Shown here: one piece after another, positions 33,525-42,818 of the stretch | How the letters are laid out: every line of letters starts with the position of its first letter | Numbering within the stretch: position 1 is the first letter of the stretch | Assembly (NCBI GenBank): GCA_963769905.1 | Contig: CAVYNG010000002.1 | Location: 1,426,001-1,490,000, forward strand | DNA: 64,000 bases | Direction of reading: 5' to 3' | From: Bog-756 sp963769905 | Lineage (GTDB): Bacteria; Actinomycetota; Acidimicrobiia; Acidimicrobiales; RAAP-2 | The notes under the pieces: model-generated | Database searches by the model: none | What the model was told of the DNA's origin: nothing | The model's input: the letters and a program-made list of their open reading frames with translations, nothing else | Program-made: the position numbers and the translations under genes

Positions 33525-34325
33525 ATGCAGCAGCAGACGAGCCGGCCAGGCGTGTGGTTGGCCGACGACGGGAGGTACTACCTTCCGGACGCTCACCCCG
33601 GCTTCGACCCGACGCGCCTTGCGATCGAGCAGGTCTCCGACGAGACAGACATCGAGATCCCGATCACCTCCCTGATGCTCTCCACCTGGCTGGCAGAGGC
33701 GCTGAACGCCGATGCTCGGCTGTCGGACGCCTTTCCGACCACTGCGGCGATCACTCCGTTGCTCGTCCTCAGCTGCTCGACCTTGGGGAGCAAATCGCTC
33801 ACCCACGGATCGGGCCAGCAGCTCTTCGTCTGGAAGAGAAGGCTGATTCAGGAGCAGGTCGGCCCACCCTGGTCGACCGAGGAGCTGAACGTCTCGGGAG
33901 AGCACCGTACGTATTTGAATTTCTTCGCTCGGCTCTGCCTCGTGAAGTTGGTGATGCGCGACACGGCGGTACAGCTGACGGACCGGCTCTGGCAGCTCTT
34001 GGAAGAGAGGAGCATGCAAGGACCCGTGTGGCGGCTTCCGAATCGAATCGCCATGCAGTCCGGCGTCAGCCGACTGGGGAGCCCCGACGTCAGAGATCTG
34101 AATGCGCTCGTCGAATCGACCGGCATCGCCTTTGCACGTATTTCGGAACACCGGAGCGGGACACAAGGGGACGACATCGACCGATCGAGGGTCGCACGGC
34201 TCGCGATGCAAGCCTTTGTCCTCGGAGAGCTGCTGCCCTTCATTCGCGGTTCCGCCAGCTTGGGCTCCACCGGTGCATCGGGCCAGCAGCGCCTCGAGTA
34301 TCAGGCCCGCCAGGGTTTGGCCTGA
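33525..34325 (+). CDS. Hypothetical protein
   Basis: 266 residues of unknown function, with no recognised domain. Composition is less GC-biased in third positions than neighbouring housekeeping genes, which suits an accessory gene. It has helical blocks (ITSLMLSTWLAEALNADARL, YLNFFARLCLVKLVMRDTAV) and an Arg-rich middle (VWRLPNRIAMQSGVSR). No signal peptide. ATG with GAGG close upstream. First gene of the accessory-looking segment. Confidence 0.55.
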   Translation: MQQQTSRPGVWLADDGRYYLPDAHPGFDPTRLAIEQVSDETDIEIPITSLMLSTWLAEALNADARLSDAFPTTAAITPLLVLSCSTLGSKSLTHGSGQQLFVWKRRLIQEQVGPPWSTEELNVSGEHRTYLNFFARLCLVKLVMRDTAVQLTDRLWQLLEERSMQGPVWRLPNRIAMQSGVSRLGSPDVRDLNALVESTGIAFARISEHRSGTQGDDIDRSRVARLAMQAFVLGELLPFIRGSASLGSTGASGQQRLEYQARQGLA

Positions 34326-34742
34326 GGCTCACGACGTGTAGCTCGCCTGTTCCCGACCGCCGGGTGGACGGGCCAACTTGGCAATACTCCGGGTTTGGTC
34401 AAGAACGAGTCTCGACCCGCCGATGGCATCCCTATGGCGCAGGAGCAAGGGTGGGGGGAATCAGCGAGAACAACCATGCTCCGCGCCAGGTACCGCTGCC
34501 AGAGGTGCTACAAGAGTTGTCTCATACCGTGCAGGTTCACCGCGTCTGAGTTCCGACAGATGGAGCAAGCGGGTGACGGGGTGTCGTCTGACGAAGAACC
34601 CAAGGTGAGCAGCTGATCGTGCCTCCGTCGAGTGGTAAGCAGTCCGTTGCCAGACGCCGTCTCGACGGTCAACCTGGGCGGTCAACTTGGCGGTCGGCAA
34701 ACCGGTGCGACCACCCCCTTGGGGCCTGTCGCAGACGGGCAC
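34326..34742. other. Intergenic region, no convincing gene
   Basis: Short frames on both strands (73-93 codons) lack homology and good starts. One encodes a Cys cluster (YRCQRCYKSC) but nothing else supports it. Near the right end there are two imperfect tandem copies, CGGTCAACCTGGG (34666-34678) and CGGTCAACTTGG (34679-34690). Confidence 0.4.
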
Positions 34743-35954
34743 CTATGTGACGGTCACTCTCTCGACCCCCTGATCTGATTGATCGGCGAGGCGCATCCAA
34801 TCCAGGTACTCAACTCCGCACCACACCAGCAAGGTTGCAAATGTCCAAACGGGAAGTACCGCTCCGAGGGCATCTCCGGCCCAGCCGGTGGAAAACCACC
34901 AGTACGGTGCCACAATCGTGAGCGCCACGATCCCCCACAGCATCAGGCGAACGGGTCGCTTCGTTTCGTGCGTGCGTGAGCCAAGAAGCATCGGTGGAAT
35001 CAGTACGACCCAGATCCAATGATGGGTCCACGAAATCGGACTGATGAGGAGGCCGACCAGGGCGACGGCGAGGATGGCGAAGGACTGCCGCTCGGCGTTG
35101 ACACACCTCCAGACGATGAAGAGACCGACGAGTACCGTCACCAGCGACAGGGCGAGCCACGCCAGTGCCGACCCAGAAGCGTGGAACGGTCGGCGGTGGA
35201 AGACGGCATACCAGGACTGATTGCCCCCGTACGCAACGGTTCCGACCCTTCCGGGGTGGATCACGTCATGCTGCCAATACGTGCGGGACAGCTCGGGCCA
35301 CAGGAGCCATGCCAGGCCCGTGCACGCCAAGAAGGACACCGCCGCTCGGACTACCGACCACCAGTCACGTCGCACGAAAAGAACCACCACGAAGATCAGC
35401 GGCGTCAGCTTGACGGCAGCGGCGATCCCTACGGCAATCCCTCGAAACGGCGGCGGAACGGCCAGAAGGTCCGCCACCACTAAGAACATGAGGACAAACT
35501 CGATCTGGCCGTAGTTGACTCCGCTTCTGGCCGGTTCGAGAACGATCATCGAGACGCAGGCCCAAGCCAACGAGCTGGCCCAGAGCGACGCTCGCCCTGC
35601 ATATCCCCGATCCATGAGCACAAACGCAACCGCGGCCGTCGTCGCTGCGACGCTCACCATCCAGAGGAACCACTGGATCGTTGCAAACGACGCCCACGTC
35701 AGCGAGGACAGGAGAGCCAATGCGAACGGTGGGTACGTGAAGGCGAGACGGCTCTGAGTGAAGGTCAAGAGATATGGATTGCGCCCGCCAATGAACGCAG
35801 TGACGGAATCTCGGTACACCCGAAGGTCCAGACCGTATTTGCGCGCCCAGACTGCCAAATACACGCAAAGCGCGATGCCAGCCAACACAGCCACTCCGTA
35901 GGGTCCGAGAAGCCCGGCGTCACGGCGTGATGAGAACATTTCCTCTGACGACAT
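34743..35954 (-). CDS. GT87-family membrane glycosyltransferase (DUF2029)
   Basis: Polytopic enzyme of the GT-C type that likely transfers a mannose or similar sugar from a polyprenyl-phosphate donor, as in mycobacterial PimE. About ten hydrophobic helices. The first external loop DLRVYRDSVTAFIGGRNPYL has the catalytic-type aspartate, and AFTYPPFALALLS follows. Later blocks AVGIAAAVKLTPLIFV and LLISPISWTHHWIWVV are family landmarks. 403 residues from the internal ATG at 35954; an ATG at 36035 would add 27 non-family residues. Confidence 0.8.
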   Translation of the reverse strand: MSSEEMFSSRRDAGLLGPYGVAVLAGIALCVYLAVWARKYGLDLRVYRDSVTAFIGGRNPYLLTFTQSRLAFTYPPFALALLSSLTWASFATIQWFLWMVSVAATTAAVAFVLMDRGYAGRASLWASSLAWACVSMIVLEPARSGVNYGQIEFVLMFLVVADLLAVPPPFRGIAVGIAAAVKLTPLIFVVVLFVRRDWWSVVRAAVSFLACTGLAWLLWPELSRTYWQHDVIHPGRVGTVAYGGNQSWYAVFHRRPFHASGSALAWLALSLVTVLVGLFIVWRCVNAERQSFAILAVALVGLLISPISWTHHWIWVVLIPPMLLGSRTHETKRPVRLMLWGIVALTIVAPYWWFSTGWAGDALGAVLPVWTFATLLVWCGVEYLDWMRLADQSDQGVERVTVT

Positions 35955-36129
35955 CGCCTGCACCGGCCAACGGTAGGTCAGGCATCGCGCTCGGTGCCCC
36001 ACATCGGCGGGAGCGGGGCGGGTATCGGGAGCCACCCAACGAATCAGGCAAGTGTGGGGCAGCTATGAGCCCTCCGCATGCCCTCCTGCGGAACCAGGCA
36101 ATCGCCTGTTCAACTCAGTGTTCCCAAAC

Positions 36130-36166
36130 AGCAGAAGGGTGGAACTCGGATTCCCACCCTTCTGCT
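36130..36166. terminator. 13-bp hairpin terminator
   Basis: AGCAGAAGGGTGG, 11-nt loop, CCACCCTTCTGCT, then GTGCTTTT on the plus strand. It follows the PQQ-propeller gene in the minus direction. The stem shares the core AAGGGTGG with the hairpin near 31.3 kb. Confidence 0.7.
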
Positions 36167-36195
36167 GTGCTTTTCGAGTCCTTCCAATCCCTTCG

Positions 36196-37836
36196 TCAAG
36201 AGGAAGTGGGAGAAAATGCGAACAGCTGTCCCGAGCATTGCGTCGGGCTACCGGGGCTGAAGCATCCATACCCTGTCCCCCCCAAGATGCCAGAGGATGA
36301 CCCGACGTAGAGGGCGCCTTCCGTAGGGGGAGTGTTCGGCGGCGTCCCATTGTCGATGACTATGGGGGAGTTGTCGATCGTTGCACTTGTCCCGCCAGTG
36401 TTGCCGGTCCACAACTGTGCGCCGGTGTCCGGATTGAAGGCGAAGAGGTTCGCGCTACAGGTTTGACCGTTCGCTTCGAACTGGTTGGAGCAGCCGACGT
36501 ACAGGACGCCATCCGCGATGGCAGGGGCCGAGTCGATCGACCCGCCGAGGTTTGCAGACCACCGTGCATTTCCATTGGCGGCATCGAAGGCCCAGAGCGT
36601 ACCGTGGCGATCGCCTATGTAGACGGTGCCGTTTGGACCCGCCCCGGCATCGAGAGCAGCCGACGAACCGTCCTGGCGCGCCGTGGCGCCAGCACCTGAT
36701 GATGTCCAGAGGTTGTTGCACTGCAGGAGGTACTGCCCCGCGTCGAATTGGCCTGACGGTTGTAGCACTTCGTAGCAATTCTGCGTCCCGTCAGCAGAGA
36801 AAGCTTGGAGCCCACTCTCCTGAGTCCCGACGTAGACGAGGTCCTTCGCGACGTTGACGACCGGCGACGTGCCTCCCACTGGGTCCCAGTTCGCGTACCA
36901 GTCGGGGTTGCATTGAACGACATCGCCGATCGTGTAGTCGCCGTTGATATCGCCATAGGGAGCGCTGGGATATTGCCCTGTCGTGTTGGGACATGCAGAG
37001 GCTGAGTATGTGCCGGGAAACGCCCACAGCCAGTCAGTTGGAAGGTTCGAGGTCGTGTAGAGATACCAGTTCCCGTTCGCGAGCTGGGCAACCGCCGGCG
37101 AAGAGTCGACGCTGCCTGGTGTGTGTACCCGGTACTCGGGATAGCAGATCCGGCCGGCGGACTGGTTCTGACAACTCGGGTTCTTGTTGTCGGTCCCGTT
37201 CGTCAAAGGGAAGACGTATGTCCACCCATAGACCTCGGGAACGTAGAGGTACCCGTTGTTACCGATGTAGGCGATGGTCAAAGACCCGTTGATCTCGCCG
37301 CCGAGGGTTCGCGACTGCCAGAGAAGAGTCCCGGTCGCTGCGGCATAAGCATGGACCACTCCGTCGTCGGATCCCACCAAGACGACACCGTCCACGGTAT
37401 CGATCGCCGGCGAGGAATTCAGTCCATGCCCACCGGCTGGCTCTGCGGACCAAACAGTCTGAGTACAGCTGTACGGGAGGGTAGTCCCACCGTTGCCGGT
37501 CAACGAACAGCCCTTTGATCCGTCCGCCGAGTACGCGTTGAGCCAGCCATCGCCATTGGGACCGACATTTTCTGTGTCGTAAACGAGGCCGTAGTAGCTC
37601 GTAGGTGCCGAACGGATGACACTTTCAGAGGAGTTGGCATCGTCTGAGTACCCGGCCTCGGACAGTGATCCGACATTGCTTGCATTGATGTAGGTCTCTC
37701 CTGAGATACCCCCGCCCGAATGGGTGGCGTCGAATCCGTACATGAGCCAGGGATTACACGCACCCAGCAACAGGGCCAGTGGTAGTACAAATGCCACTCG
37801 GCTAAGGGACCTGGTCCACTTCTTCCGTCTGGACAT
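36196..37836 (-). CDS. PQQ-like beta-propeller lipoprotein
   Basis: 546 residues. Signal peptide ending in lipobox LLLGAC (Cys27), so it should be anchored outside the membrane. The body is a beta-propeller with repeated quinoprotein-type strands: YAAATGTLLWQSRTLGGEIN, FDAANGNARWSANLGGSIDS and FNPDTGAQLWTGNTGG, alternating with SSPAIDTVDGVVLVGSDDG and SAPAIADGVLYVGCS. Such proteins may bind PQQ or act as scaffolds; no catalytic site is clear. AT content is higher than in the flanking housekeeping genes, suggesting transfer. Confidence 0.8.
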   Translation of the reverse strand: MSRRKKWTRSLSRVAFVLPLALLLGACNPWLMYGFDATHSGGGISGETYINASNVGSLSEAGYSDDANSSESVIRSAPTSYYGLVYDTENVGPNGDGWLNAYSADGSKGCSLTGNGGTTLPYSCTQTVWSAEPAGGHGLNSSPAIDTVDGVVLVGSDDGVVHAYAAATGTLLWQSRTLGGEINGSLTIAYIGNNGYLYVPEVYGWTYVFPLTNGTDNKNPSCQNQSAGRICYPEYRVHTPGSVDSSPAVAQLANGNWYLYTTSNLPTDWLWAFPGTYSASACPNTTGQYPSAPYGDINGDYTIGDVVQCNPDWYANWDPVGGTSPVVNVAKDLVYVGTQESGLQAFSADGTQNCYEVLQPSGQFDAGQYLLQCNNLWTSSGAGATARQDGSSAALDAGAGPNGTVYIGDRHGTLWAFDAANGNARWSANLGGSIDSAPAIADGVLYVGCSNQFEANGQTCSANLFAFNPDTGAQLWTGNTGGTSATIDNSPIVIDNGTPPNTPPTEGALYVGSSSGILGGTGYGCFSPGSPTQCSGQLFAFSPTSS

Positions 37837-37971
37837 TCGCCAGCCTCCTCGCGCCCCTCATCGACTGTGAATCAAGAGTGTGGTGCTCGGTGGTGATGCG
37901 GGGCGAAACGTAACAGTCATCCCAGAGCTCGGCAACAGGAACCGGTTCCAACTCGACAACAGGGGGCGCCA
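37837..37971. other. Intergenic spacer before IS remnant
   Basis: No gene seen. It holds the upstream region of the PQQ lipoprotein, with GGAGGC just before its start on the minus strand, and runs into the transposase remnant. Confidence 0.3.
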
Positions 37972-38135
37972 CGAAAGGGCTGACGAACCACGTCCATATC
38001 GAGCAGGCGACGCCGCGTCTGAACGGCAATGTCCAACGCTCACATCGCATCGACAACGAGGAGTTCTCCCGGCGTCTCGACGGAGTGGTCATCGACGACG
38101 CCAGGGTCTTCAACGACAAGCTGAGGGAGTGGGAG
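37972..38135 (+). pseudogene. Decayed IS481-type transposase fragment
   Basis: Reads as TNHVHIEQATPRLNGNVQRS, then HRIDNEEFSRRLDGVVIDD and ARVFNDKLREWE. This is the last part of the same transposase found near 43.6 kb, with a handful of substitutions. Similarity stops sharply after TGGGAG. No start, no 5' half, no terminal repeats. It is an old relic of the element family. Confidence 0.8.
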
Positions 38136-38316
38136 ACGCTCCGCACCCTACGACGCCAGCGCCTTCGCCCGCTGAGCGCGTCGCATCGCCACCCGCTCCC
38201 CCGCTTCCCGCCAGCATCATCCGCCGGTACCCCTTCGCGCCGCCTCGAAAGGCAACAATGTCTGTCATGGCAGCCGACTATGCGGCCACGACGATGGCGC
38301 CGTCACCAGCTGAGCA

Positions 38317-38721
38317 TCACCACCACAGGATTGCGCCTGCGGCGCTGAACGGCCGTGGGCGGTACCGAGGTGCGGGCAGTTGTGCAGGGCTACTTGAGCC
38401 GGCCGGCCGCCTTCGCCGCGTTCTTTGCCTTCCGCCCGTCGAACACCGCTGGCAAGCCCCTTCGGTGGAACACGAATATTTCAGCACAGGGATAAACCGG
38501 TTCGCCGGGACCGTCGCGGCGCGCGGATTACAGGCCCCACCACCAAGCTCCTCGGCATGCACTTCGCAGGCGTCGACCTCCCAGCGCTCACCCGTCACGT
38601 CAACGAACGTCCCCCTCGCGACGACCGGCTCCGGGCAGTGTCGCGCGTCGTCGACGGCTGAGTGGACGAACCGGAAGCAGTGACCTGATTGGAGGAAGAA
38701 CGCTTCAGAGTAGTGGTCCAT
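38317..38721 (-). CDS. Small Cys/His hypothetical protein
   Basis: The central part looks like a common actinobacterial small domain: GHCFRFVHSAVDDARHCPEP, VVARGTF, WEVDACEVHAEEL, with cysteine and histidine pairs that could bind metal. From about residue 70 onward the sequence becomes Arg/Pro-rich and may be read-through of a degraded end. ATG at 38721. It lies between the IS remnant and whiB. Confidence 0.4.
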   Translation of the reverse strand: MDHYSEAFFLQSGHCFRFVHSAVDDARHCPEPVVARGTFVDVTGERWEVDACEVHAEELGGGACNPRAATVPANRFIPVLKYSCSTEGACQRCSTGGRQRTRRRRPAGSSSPAQLPAPRYRPRPFSAAGAILWW

Positions 38722-38954
38722 GACCAGACGCTTCGCTCGGCCCGAGAAGTCAGGCTGAGAGCCCCGGCCCCCCTGCCCCCTTGCGGGGACCAGGGTGCCA
38801 AGTCCAGAGCGCAGGTAGGCGGTACCCGTTCTCAACAGACCCAACAAGACGACACTACGCGCCGAGCGGCCTGCGTCAATCAGTAAGCGGAGCACTTCCT
38901 GAAGCACGCGGGACAAGCGCCGCGAGCGTGTCGCGGGCGAAGCGCGGAGAATCG

Positions 38955-39365
38955 TCAGGCTGAGCGCCCGAGTCGTCTGGGCCGCCGCATCGCGGTCCGC
39001 TCATTGACCGAAGTCCCGCCCCACACCCCGACGATGCTCGGGTCCTCCAAGGCGTACTCCAGGCACTCGGCGCGTACTGGACACCTCGCGCACATCGCAC
39101 CCGCCTCGGCTGAGCTGCCGCCCGGGGTGCGGAAGAACGCATCGACACCTGCGCTCCGGCACGCTGCCTGGCGCTGCCACGCTGGCCGGGCGAGGAGAGC
39201 GGGTCCCTCCGGCTCTGCGAAGTTGCCCTCCATCAGTGCCCGAAGCTCCTCCAGCTCCGCCGCGTGTTGAATGACTGCGAACGTGGGCAGGTTCACGCGT
39301 GGACGGTATCGACGGGGTGCGACTGCTAGGGCGACCCCCGCGACACTGGGATGTTTCAGAGACAT
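38955..39365 (-). CDS. WhiB-family transcriptional regulator
   Basis: Iron-sulfur regulator of 136 residues. Four cluster cysteines are visible: AACRS, MCARCPVRAEC (the C-x2-C-x5-C group). The turn GVWGGTS follows, then a basic DNA-binding tail RTAMRRPRRLGRS. It senses redox or oxygen signals and works with the main sigma factor. The ATG at 39365 is preferred because AGAGGG lies 5-10 nt upstream; a TTG seven codons earlier is the alternative. Sits alone among accessory genes. Confidence 0.9.
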   Translation of the reverse strand: MSLKHPSVAGVALAVAPRRYRPRVNLPTFAVIQHAAELEELRALMEGNFAEPEGPALLARPAWQRQAACRSAGVDAFFRTPGGSSAEAGAMCARCPVRAECLEYALEDPSIVGVWGGTSVNERTAMRRPRRLGRSA

Positions 39366-39542
39366 CACACCCTCTTTTCTTGCCAAGGGTGCAGTGACGA
39401 TCTGCCAGGGAACCAGTGGTCAGTGACGACCCTACGCCTGATCGCCTTGGCTCGCACCGTGGGAGTGGGGACGGATGACGTGGGCCGCGCCCGTCGTGGC
39501 GCTCGGGGCGTCGTTGCCGACGGTTTCGTTGTTGAGTATCCC

Positions 39543-40799
39543 CTACCGGCACAGTCCGGGACATTGGGGCGAGAGTCTCTTCCCAGCGACTGAGGACAGG
39601 AAGGTGGCTATGTGGTCACCACGATCGTCAGCGACAAAGCCGAGACGCTGCCGATCACGATTCCCACCCCGATGAGAACCCACCGCCTCGACGGGAGCCT
39701 CCTGTCGAAGGGGGTTCTCGACCCATCTGTAGGTCACCATCGCAAGCAGCACCGAGGCTGCCATCAAGATAATCCTCATAGGCCAAACACCCAGATGGAG
39801 CGCCTTCGCGACCCCGGCAGCCGCAGCGACGATCAAGACCGGCCAGTGCCAGAGGTAGAGGGAATAGGAGCGCTGGCCAAGCCACCGGAAGGGACGGCTC
39901 CCGAGTAGCCATTCCGCCCCGAGCCGCGGCACGGGGGTGCCGCCTGCGATGACGAACGCGGTTCCGAGGGCGGGAAGGATGACCTCTGTACCGGGGTAGT
40001 TGTGGCGGCTGTTGAAGGTCACCGCGGCGATGACGATCCCCACCATCCCCAACCAGGTCAGCGCGGGGGACCATCTCGTCGACAGCCGTCGCCAATGGGT
40101 GGTGGAAACGGCCACCAGTGCTCCGAGCGCGAGCTCCCATGCTCGGGCGAAGAGCGAGTACGTCACCCAGGTCGGAGCGAAGGCGTTCTGGCTGGCGCAC
40201 AGGACAAGGGAGGCGAGTGCAAGAGGAGCCAGGGCGACCGCGATGCGGGCTCGCAGACTCATGCCGGTCTTCAGCGTCGCGAGAAACAGGACCAGCGACG
40301 GATACAGGAGGTAGAACTGCTCCTCCACCGCGAGCGACCAGTAGTTGTCGAGGGCGGACAGTGGACCCGTGGCGAGGTGGACATTGGCGAGAAAGGCCGC
40401 CGACCAACGGCCATCGTTCGCTGTCTGTGGTCCGAAACCGTGCCAAGCGAACATGTAGGCCGCGGCCACTGTCGCGAAGATCACCAGAGTGGCCGCTGGC
40501 AGGATTCGTCTGGCTCGCCTGGCGTAGAAGTCGAGGAGTGCGTTCTTCGCGGTCTTTTCCTGCTCACGAAGCAACAATCCGGTGATCACAAAGCCGGAGA
40601 TGACAAAGAACACGTCGACTCCGACAAGGCCTCCGGTGAAGGGCGGTACTGAAAAGTGGTACAGGACGACCAGTGCGACCGCGACCGCTCGTAGACCCTC
40701 AACGTCTGGGCGGTAGATCCGATCGCCTGGGGCCGTTCCGGAACCGCCACCGGAGGGAAGAGCCCGCGCTGAGTCGGCCGGAACCCGCTCGGTTGTCAT
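39543..40799 (-). CDS. Acyltransferase-3 family membrane protein, 3' frameshift
   Basis: Integral membrane O-acyltransferase (OafA/YrhL type) that acetylates surface sugars. Landmarks: YRPDVEGLRAVAVALVVLYH, GVDVFFVISGFVITGLLL, DFYARRARRILP, NYWSLAVEEQFYLLYP, RSYSLYLWHWPVLI and MVTYRWVENPLR. After APVEAV the frame becomes non-hydrophobic, but the neighbouring frame gives a proper last membrane helix (LIGVGIVIGSVSALSLTIVV) ending at 39608; one extra base in the G run at 39679-39681 explains it. The SGNH hydrolase domain that follows in many relatives is absent. Confidence 0.8.
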   Translation of the reverse strand: MTTERVPADSARALPSGGGSGTAPGDRIYRPDVEGLRAVAVALVVLYHFSVPPFTGGLVGVDVFFVISGFVITGLLLREQEKTAKNALLDFYARRARRILPAATLVIFATVAAAYMFAWHGFGPQTANDGRWSAAFLANVHLATGPLSALDNYWSLAVEEQFYLLYPSLVLFLATLKTGMSLRARIAVALAPLALASLVLCASQNAFAPTWVTYSLFARAWELALGALVAVSTTHWRRLSTRWSPALTWLGMVGIVIAAVTFNSRHNYPGTEVILPALGTAFVIAGGTPVPRLGAEWLLGSRPFRWLGQRSYSLYLWHWPVLIVAAAAGVAKALHLGVWPMRIILMAASVLLAMVTYRWVENPLRQEAPVEAVGSHRGGNRDRQRLGFVADDRGDHIATFLSSVAGKRLSPQCPGLCR

Positions 40800-41176
40800 G
40801 TCCCCCCCACACCCTCAGGCGCTACGTCCCGACGAACAACGCTACCTCCGTCGCGTGGCGCTTGAAGGACCGGGAAACGCGGCTGACTTGTTGGTCTCGG
40901 GCCCCAAGGGAGTTGGAGGCGGATTTCGCTCGACTCCCGACTGCGACTGCCTCAAATCGCCGGGTAGGTGTGGCAATACGGCACTTCGGGGCTACACGAC
41001 CGTTGTGGTCAAACGTGCCTCGGCCAGTAGGCGCAGCTAGAGGGCAGCAGCGAAGAGGATTCCTCAGCGATGGTACGGTCGGAACCATCCGACAGACGCC
41101 TGACGCTCGGCAACGCCCGGTGTGTACGGATGCGACGGCACGACGATTTTCAATCGGGTGCCAGACGGGAGCCGCT
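40800..41176. other. Intergenic region between divergent genes
   Basis: No convincing gene on either strand. It contains the presumed divergent promoters of the acyltransferase and pentapeptide-repeat genes; a TACGGT box near 41073 lies in a short inverted repeat (ATGGT and ACCAT arms). Confidence 0.35.
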
Positions 41177-42181
41177 ATGAGGACACGTTCCATCGTCGGC
41201 GGATTGGTCGGTGTGAGGATCGCCTTAGCGGCGCTGTTGACGTTGGGGTTGAGCTTCGTGGGAACGGCCGGAGTTGTGATCGAGTCAAGTCAACCGGCAG
41301 CGGCTGGCACTTGCCCGACGATCGAAGCAGGCGAAGGGGGCCTCCCCGTTCCGGTGCCGGGTCCAAGCGCCGGGGTGGACTGGAGCGGCTGCAATCTCAG
41401 CGGTGCGTACCTCATCGGTGCAGACCTCAGCGGTGCAAATCTCAGTGACGCCGATCTCAGCGGTACCCAGCTCTATGGAGCCCATCTCAGCGGTGCAAAC
41501 CTCAGCGACGCCGACTTGGCCGGGGCATGGATCGGGGCTCGTTGCGCGCCGTCCGAGTTCTCTGACCCTGGCGCCGACCTCTCCGGCGCGAATCTCACCG
41601 ACGCGAACCTCACCGACGCGAACCTGGGAGGGGAATTCGTCTACTCCGGTTTCCTTTATTGCGTCGAGGTCGGGGCTTACCTCGACGGCAGCACGATCAG
41701 CGGTGCCGAGTTCAGCGGTGCCAACCTCATCGGCGTGACCTCGGGAAGCCTCATCGGCCAGCCGGCCTCGCTCCCTGCCCACTGGCTTCTCGATACCGGC
41801 ACGCTCTACGGCCCTGGAGCCACATGCTCGCAGGTCACCGGAAAGCGCACCATCAAGTTTCAAGACTGTCTCTGGACAATCATGAACACGGTGACCAGTA
41901 CCCCGTCGGCATCCATTCGCGAGTCGAGCTTGGCGGCTGGCGGCACCCTCAAATGGAAGATCGCTCCCAAGACAAAGCCCGCCAAACAAACCAGCGTGGT
42001 CTCGCTCGCGAGCTTGTCATCGCCGGGTCAGGGCGTCTGTCCGTCCGGCTTCACCGAACAAGACTTCAGCGGCATCCTGAGCGCCGGATTCCAGGCCGGC
42101 GATTCCGTGACGGCGCAGCTGTGTCAGAACACGAAGACCAGATCGTTCGAACTAGCCCCTGGCACTAAGGCTGATCTTTGA
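41177..42181 (+). CDS. Secreted pentapeptide-repeat protein
   Basis: 334 residues. An N-terminal signal peptide (VRIALAALLTLGLSFVGTAG) is followed by pentapeptide repeats of the A(D/N)LSG type: CNLSGAYLIGADLSGANLSD, then ADLSGTQLYGAHLSG and ANLTDANLTDANLGG (about residues 70-150). The repeats fold as a square beta-helix. Two further short runs (TISGAEFSGANLIG) precede a C-terminal domain without recognised family. Exported; function unknown. ATG with GGGAG about 6 nt upstream. Confidence 0.8.
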   Translation: MRTRSIVGGLVGVRIALAALLTLGLSFVGTAGVVIESSQPAAAGTCPTIEAGEGGLPVPVPGPSAGVDWSGCNLSGAYLIGADLSGANLSDADLSGTQLYGAHLSGANLSDADLAGAWIGARCAPSEFSDPGADLSGANLTDANLTDANLGGEFVYSGFLYCVEVGAYLDGSTISGAEFSGANLIGVTSGSLIGQPASLPAHWLLDTGTLYGPGATCSQVTGKRTIKFQDCLWTIMNTVTSTPSASIRESSLAAGGTLKWKIAPKTKPAKQTSVVSLASLSSPGQGVCPSGFTEQDFSGILSAGFQAGDSVTAQLCQNTKTRSFELAPGTKADL

Positions 42182-42191
42182 CGTTGATGGA

Positions 42192-42722
42192 CTAGCTGAA
42201 CAAGCGGAAGCCGGCGATGTGTCCGACGAATGTCTCCGGCGCGTGGATTGATAACGACCTACGGCCAGGTCTGAATCTCCCAGTTTGAGCGCCCTGACAC
42301 CTCAGAAGGGGGGCTAAATGGGCTTTACGACTATGGAGGTCAACCGCCCCCAGCGGGCTGTCGGGCTCCGGTGACGATACCCAGAACGCGTGGATCGCAT
42401 CGTTGCGCAACGGCTCCATGCGTTGAGCTTCGCTTCTGAACTGTCTGAACTGTCTGAACTGCGCCAGCAGATCAGCGCGTGCGGGATCGTCTTGCAGATA
42501 GAGCGTGATCGCGTCCCACGTTCCATGGAGGGCCATCCCAGCTGTCAGGCGAGTGAAGTCCTCAGACGAGATCTCGTCGCACAGGGTGAATAGCAGCGTT
42601 CGGGAGATCACCTCGATGATGGACCAGTTCTTCGCGACCCTGCCGATTTCGAGGAGAAGCTCGTCGGTCTCTGATGAGCCCACCTGAGGTCCTCCCGGCA
42701 GAAGAATGGCAGAAGTAGCCAC
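42192..42722 (-). CDS. HEPN-like helical protein (RNxxxH motif), paralogue B
   Basis: 176 residues. IGRVAKNWSIIEVISRTLLF and EPLRNDAIHAFWVSSP match the corresponding blocks of paralogue A near 29.9 kb. Arg-Asn-Asp-Ala-Ile-His again fits Rx4H. The C-terminal 50 residues are not shared. It lies just outside the att-like repeat and the IS element. GTG start is tentative; a start within VGSSETDELL is also possible. An RNase, toxin or antiphage role is possible for HEPN proteins but unproven here. Confidence 0.6.
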   Translation of the reverse strand: MATSAILLPGGPQVGSSETDELLLEIGRVAKNWSIIEVISRTLLFTLCDEISSEDFTRLTAGMALHGTWDAITLYLQDDPARADLLAQFRQFRQFRSEAQRMEPLRNDAIHAFWVSSPEPDSPLGAVDLHSRKAHLAPLLRCQGAQTGRFRPGRRSLSIHAPETFVGHIAGFRLFS

Positions 42723-42769
42723 TTCTGCGGACCTCGGATGATTCCTCGACCGGCATAGCTGCTGGTCAG

Positions 42770-42785
42770 AGAGTCGGGCTGGCCG
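42770..42785 (-). repeat. att-like copy of tRNA-Pro 3' end
   Basis: AGAGTCGGGCTGGCCG, identical to the 3' end of the tRNA-Pro gene plus four flanking bases, lying 1,066 bp away in the same orientation. This is the arrangement left by integration into a tRNA gene. Confidence 0.65.
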
Positions 42786-42818
42786 TATGTGATTTCAGGA
42801 CATCGGCGACATCCCTGC

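Noticed and set aside
34461..34742. 93-codon minus-strand frame
   Set aside because: No ribosome binding site or homology, overlaps the tandem repeat; left as intergenic.
35927..36310. 127-codon plus-strand frame
   Set aside because: Runs through the terminator hairpin and both flanking minus-strand genes; no homology or ribosome binding site.
40822..41193. 123-codon minus-strand frame upstream of the pentapeptide gene
   Set aside because: Overlaps the pentapeptide gene's start, Arg/Ser-rich composition, no homology.
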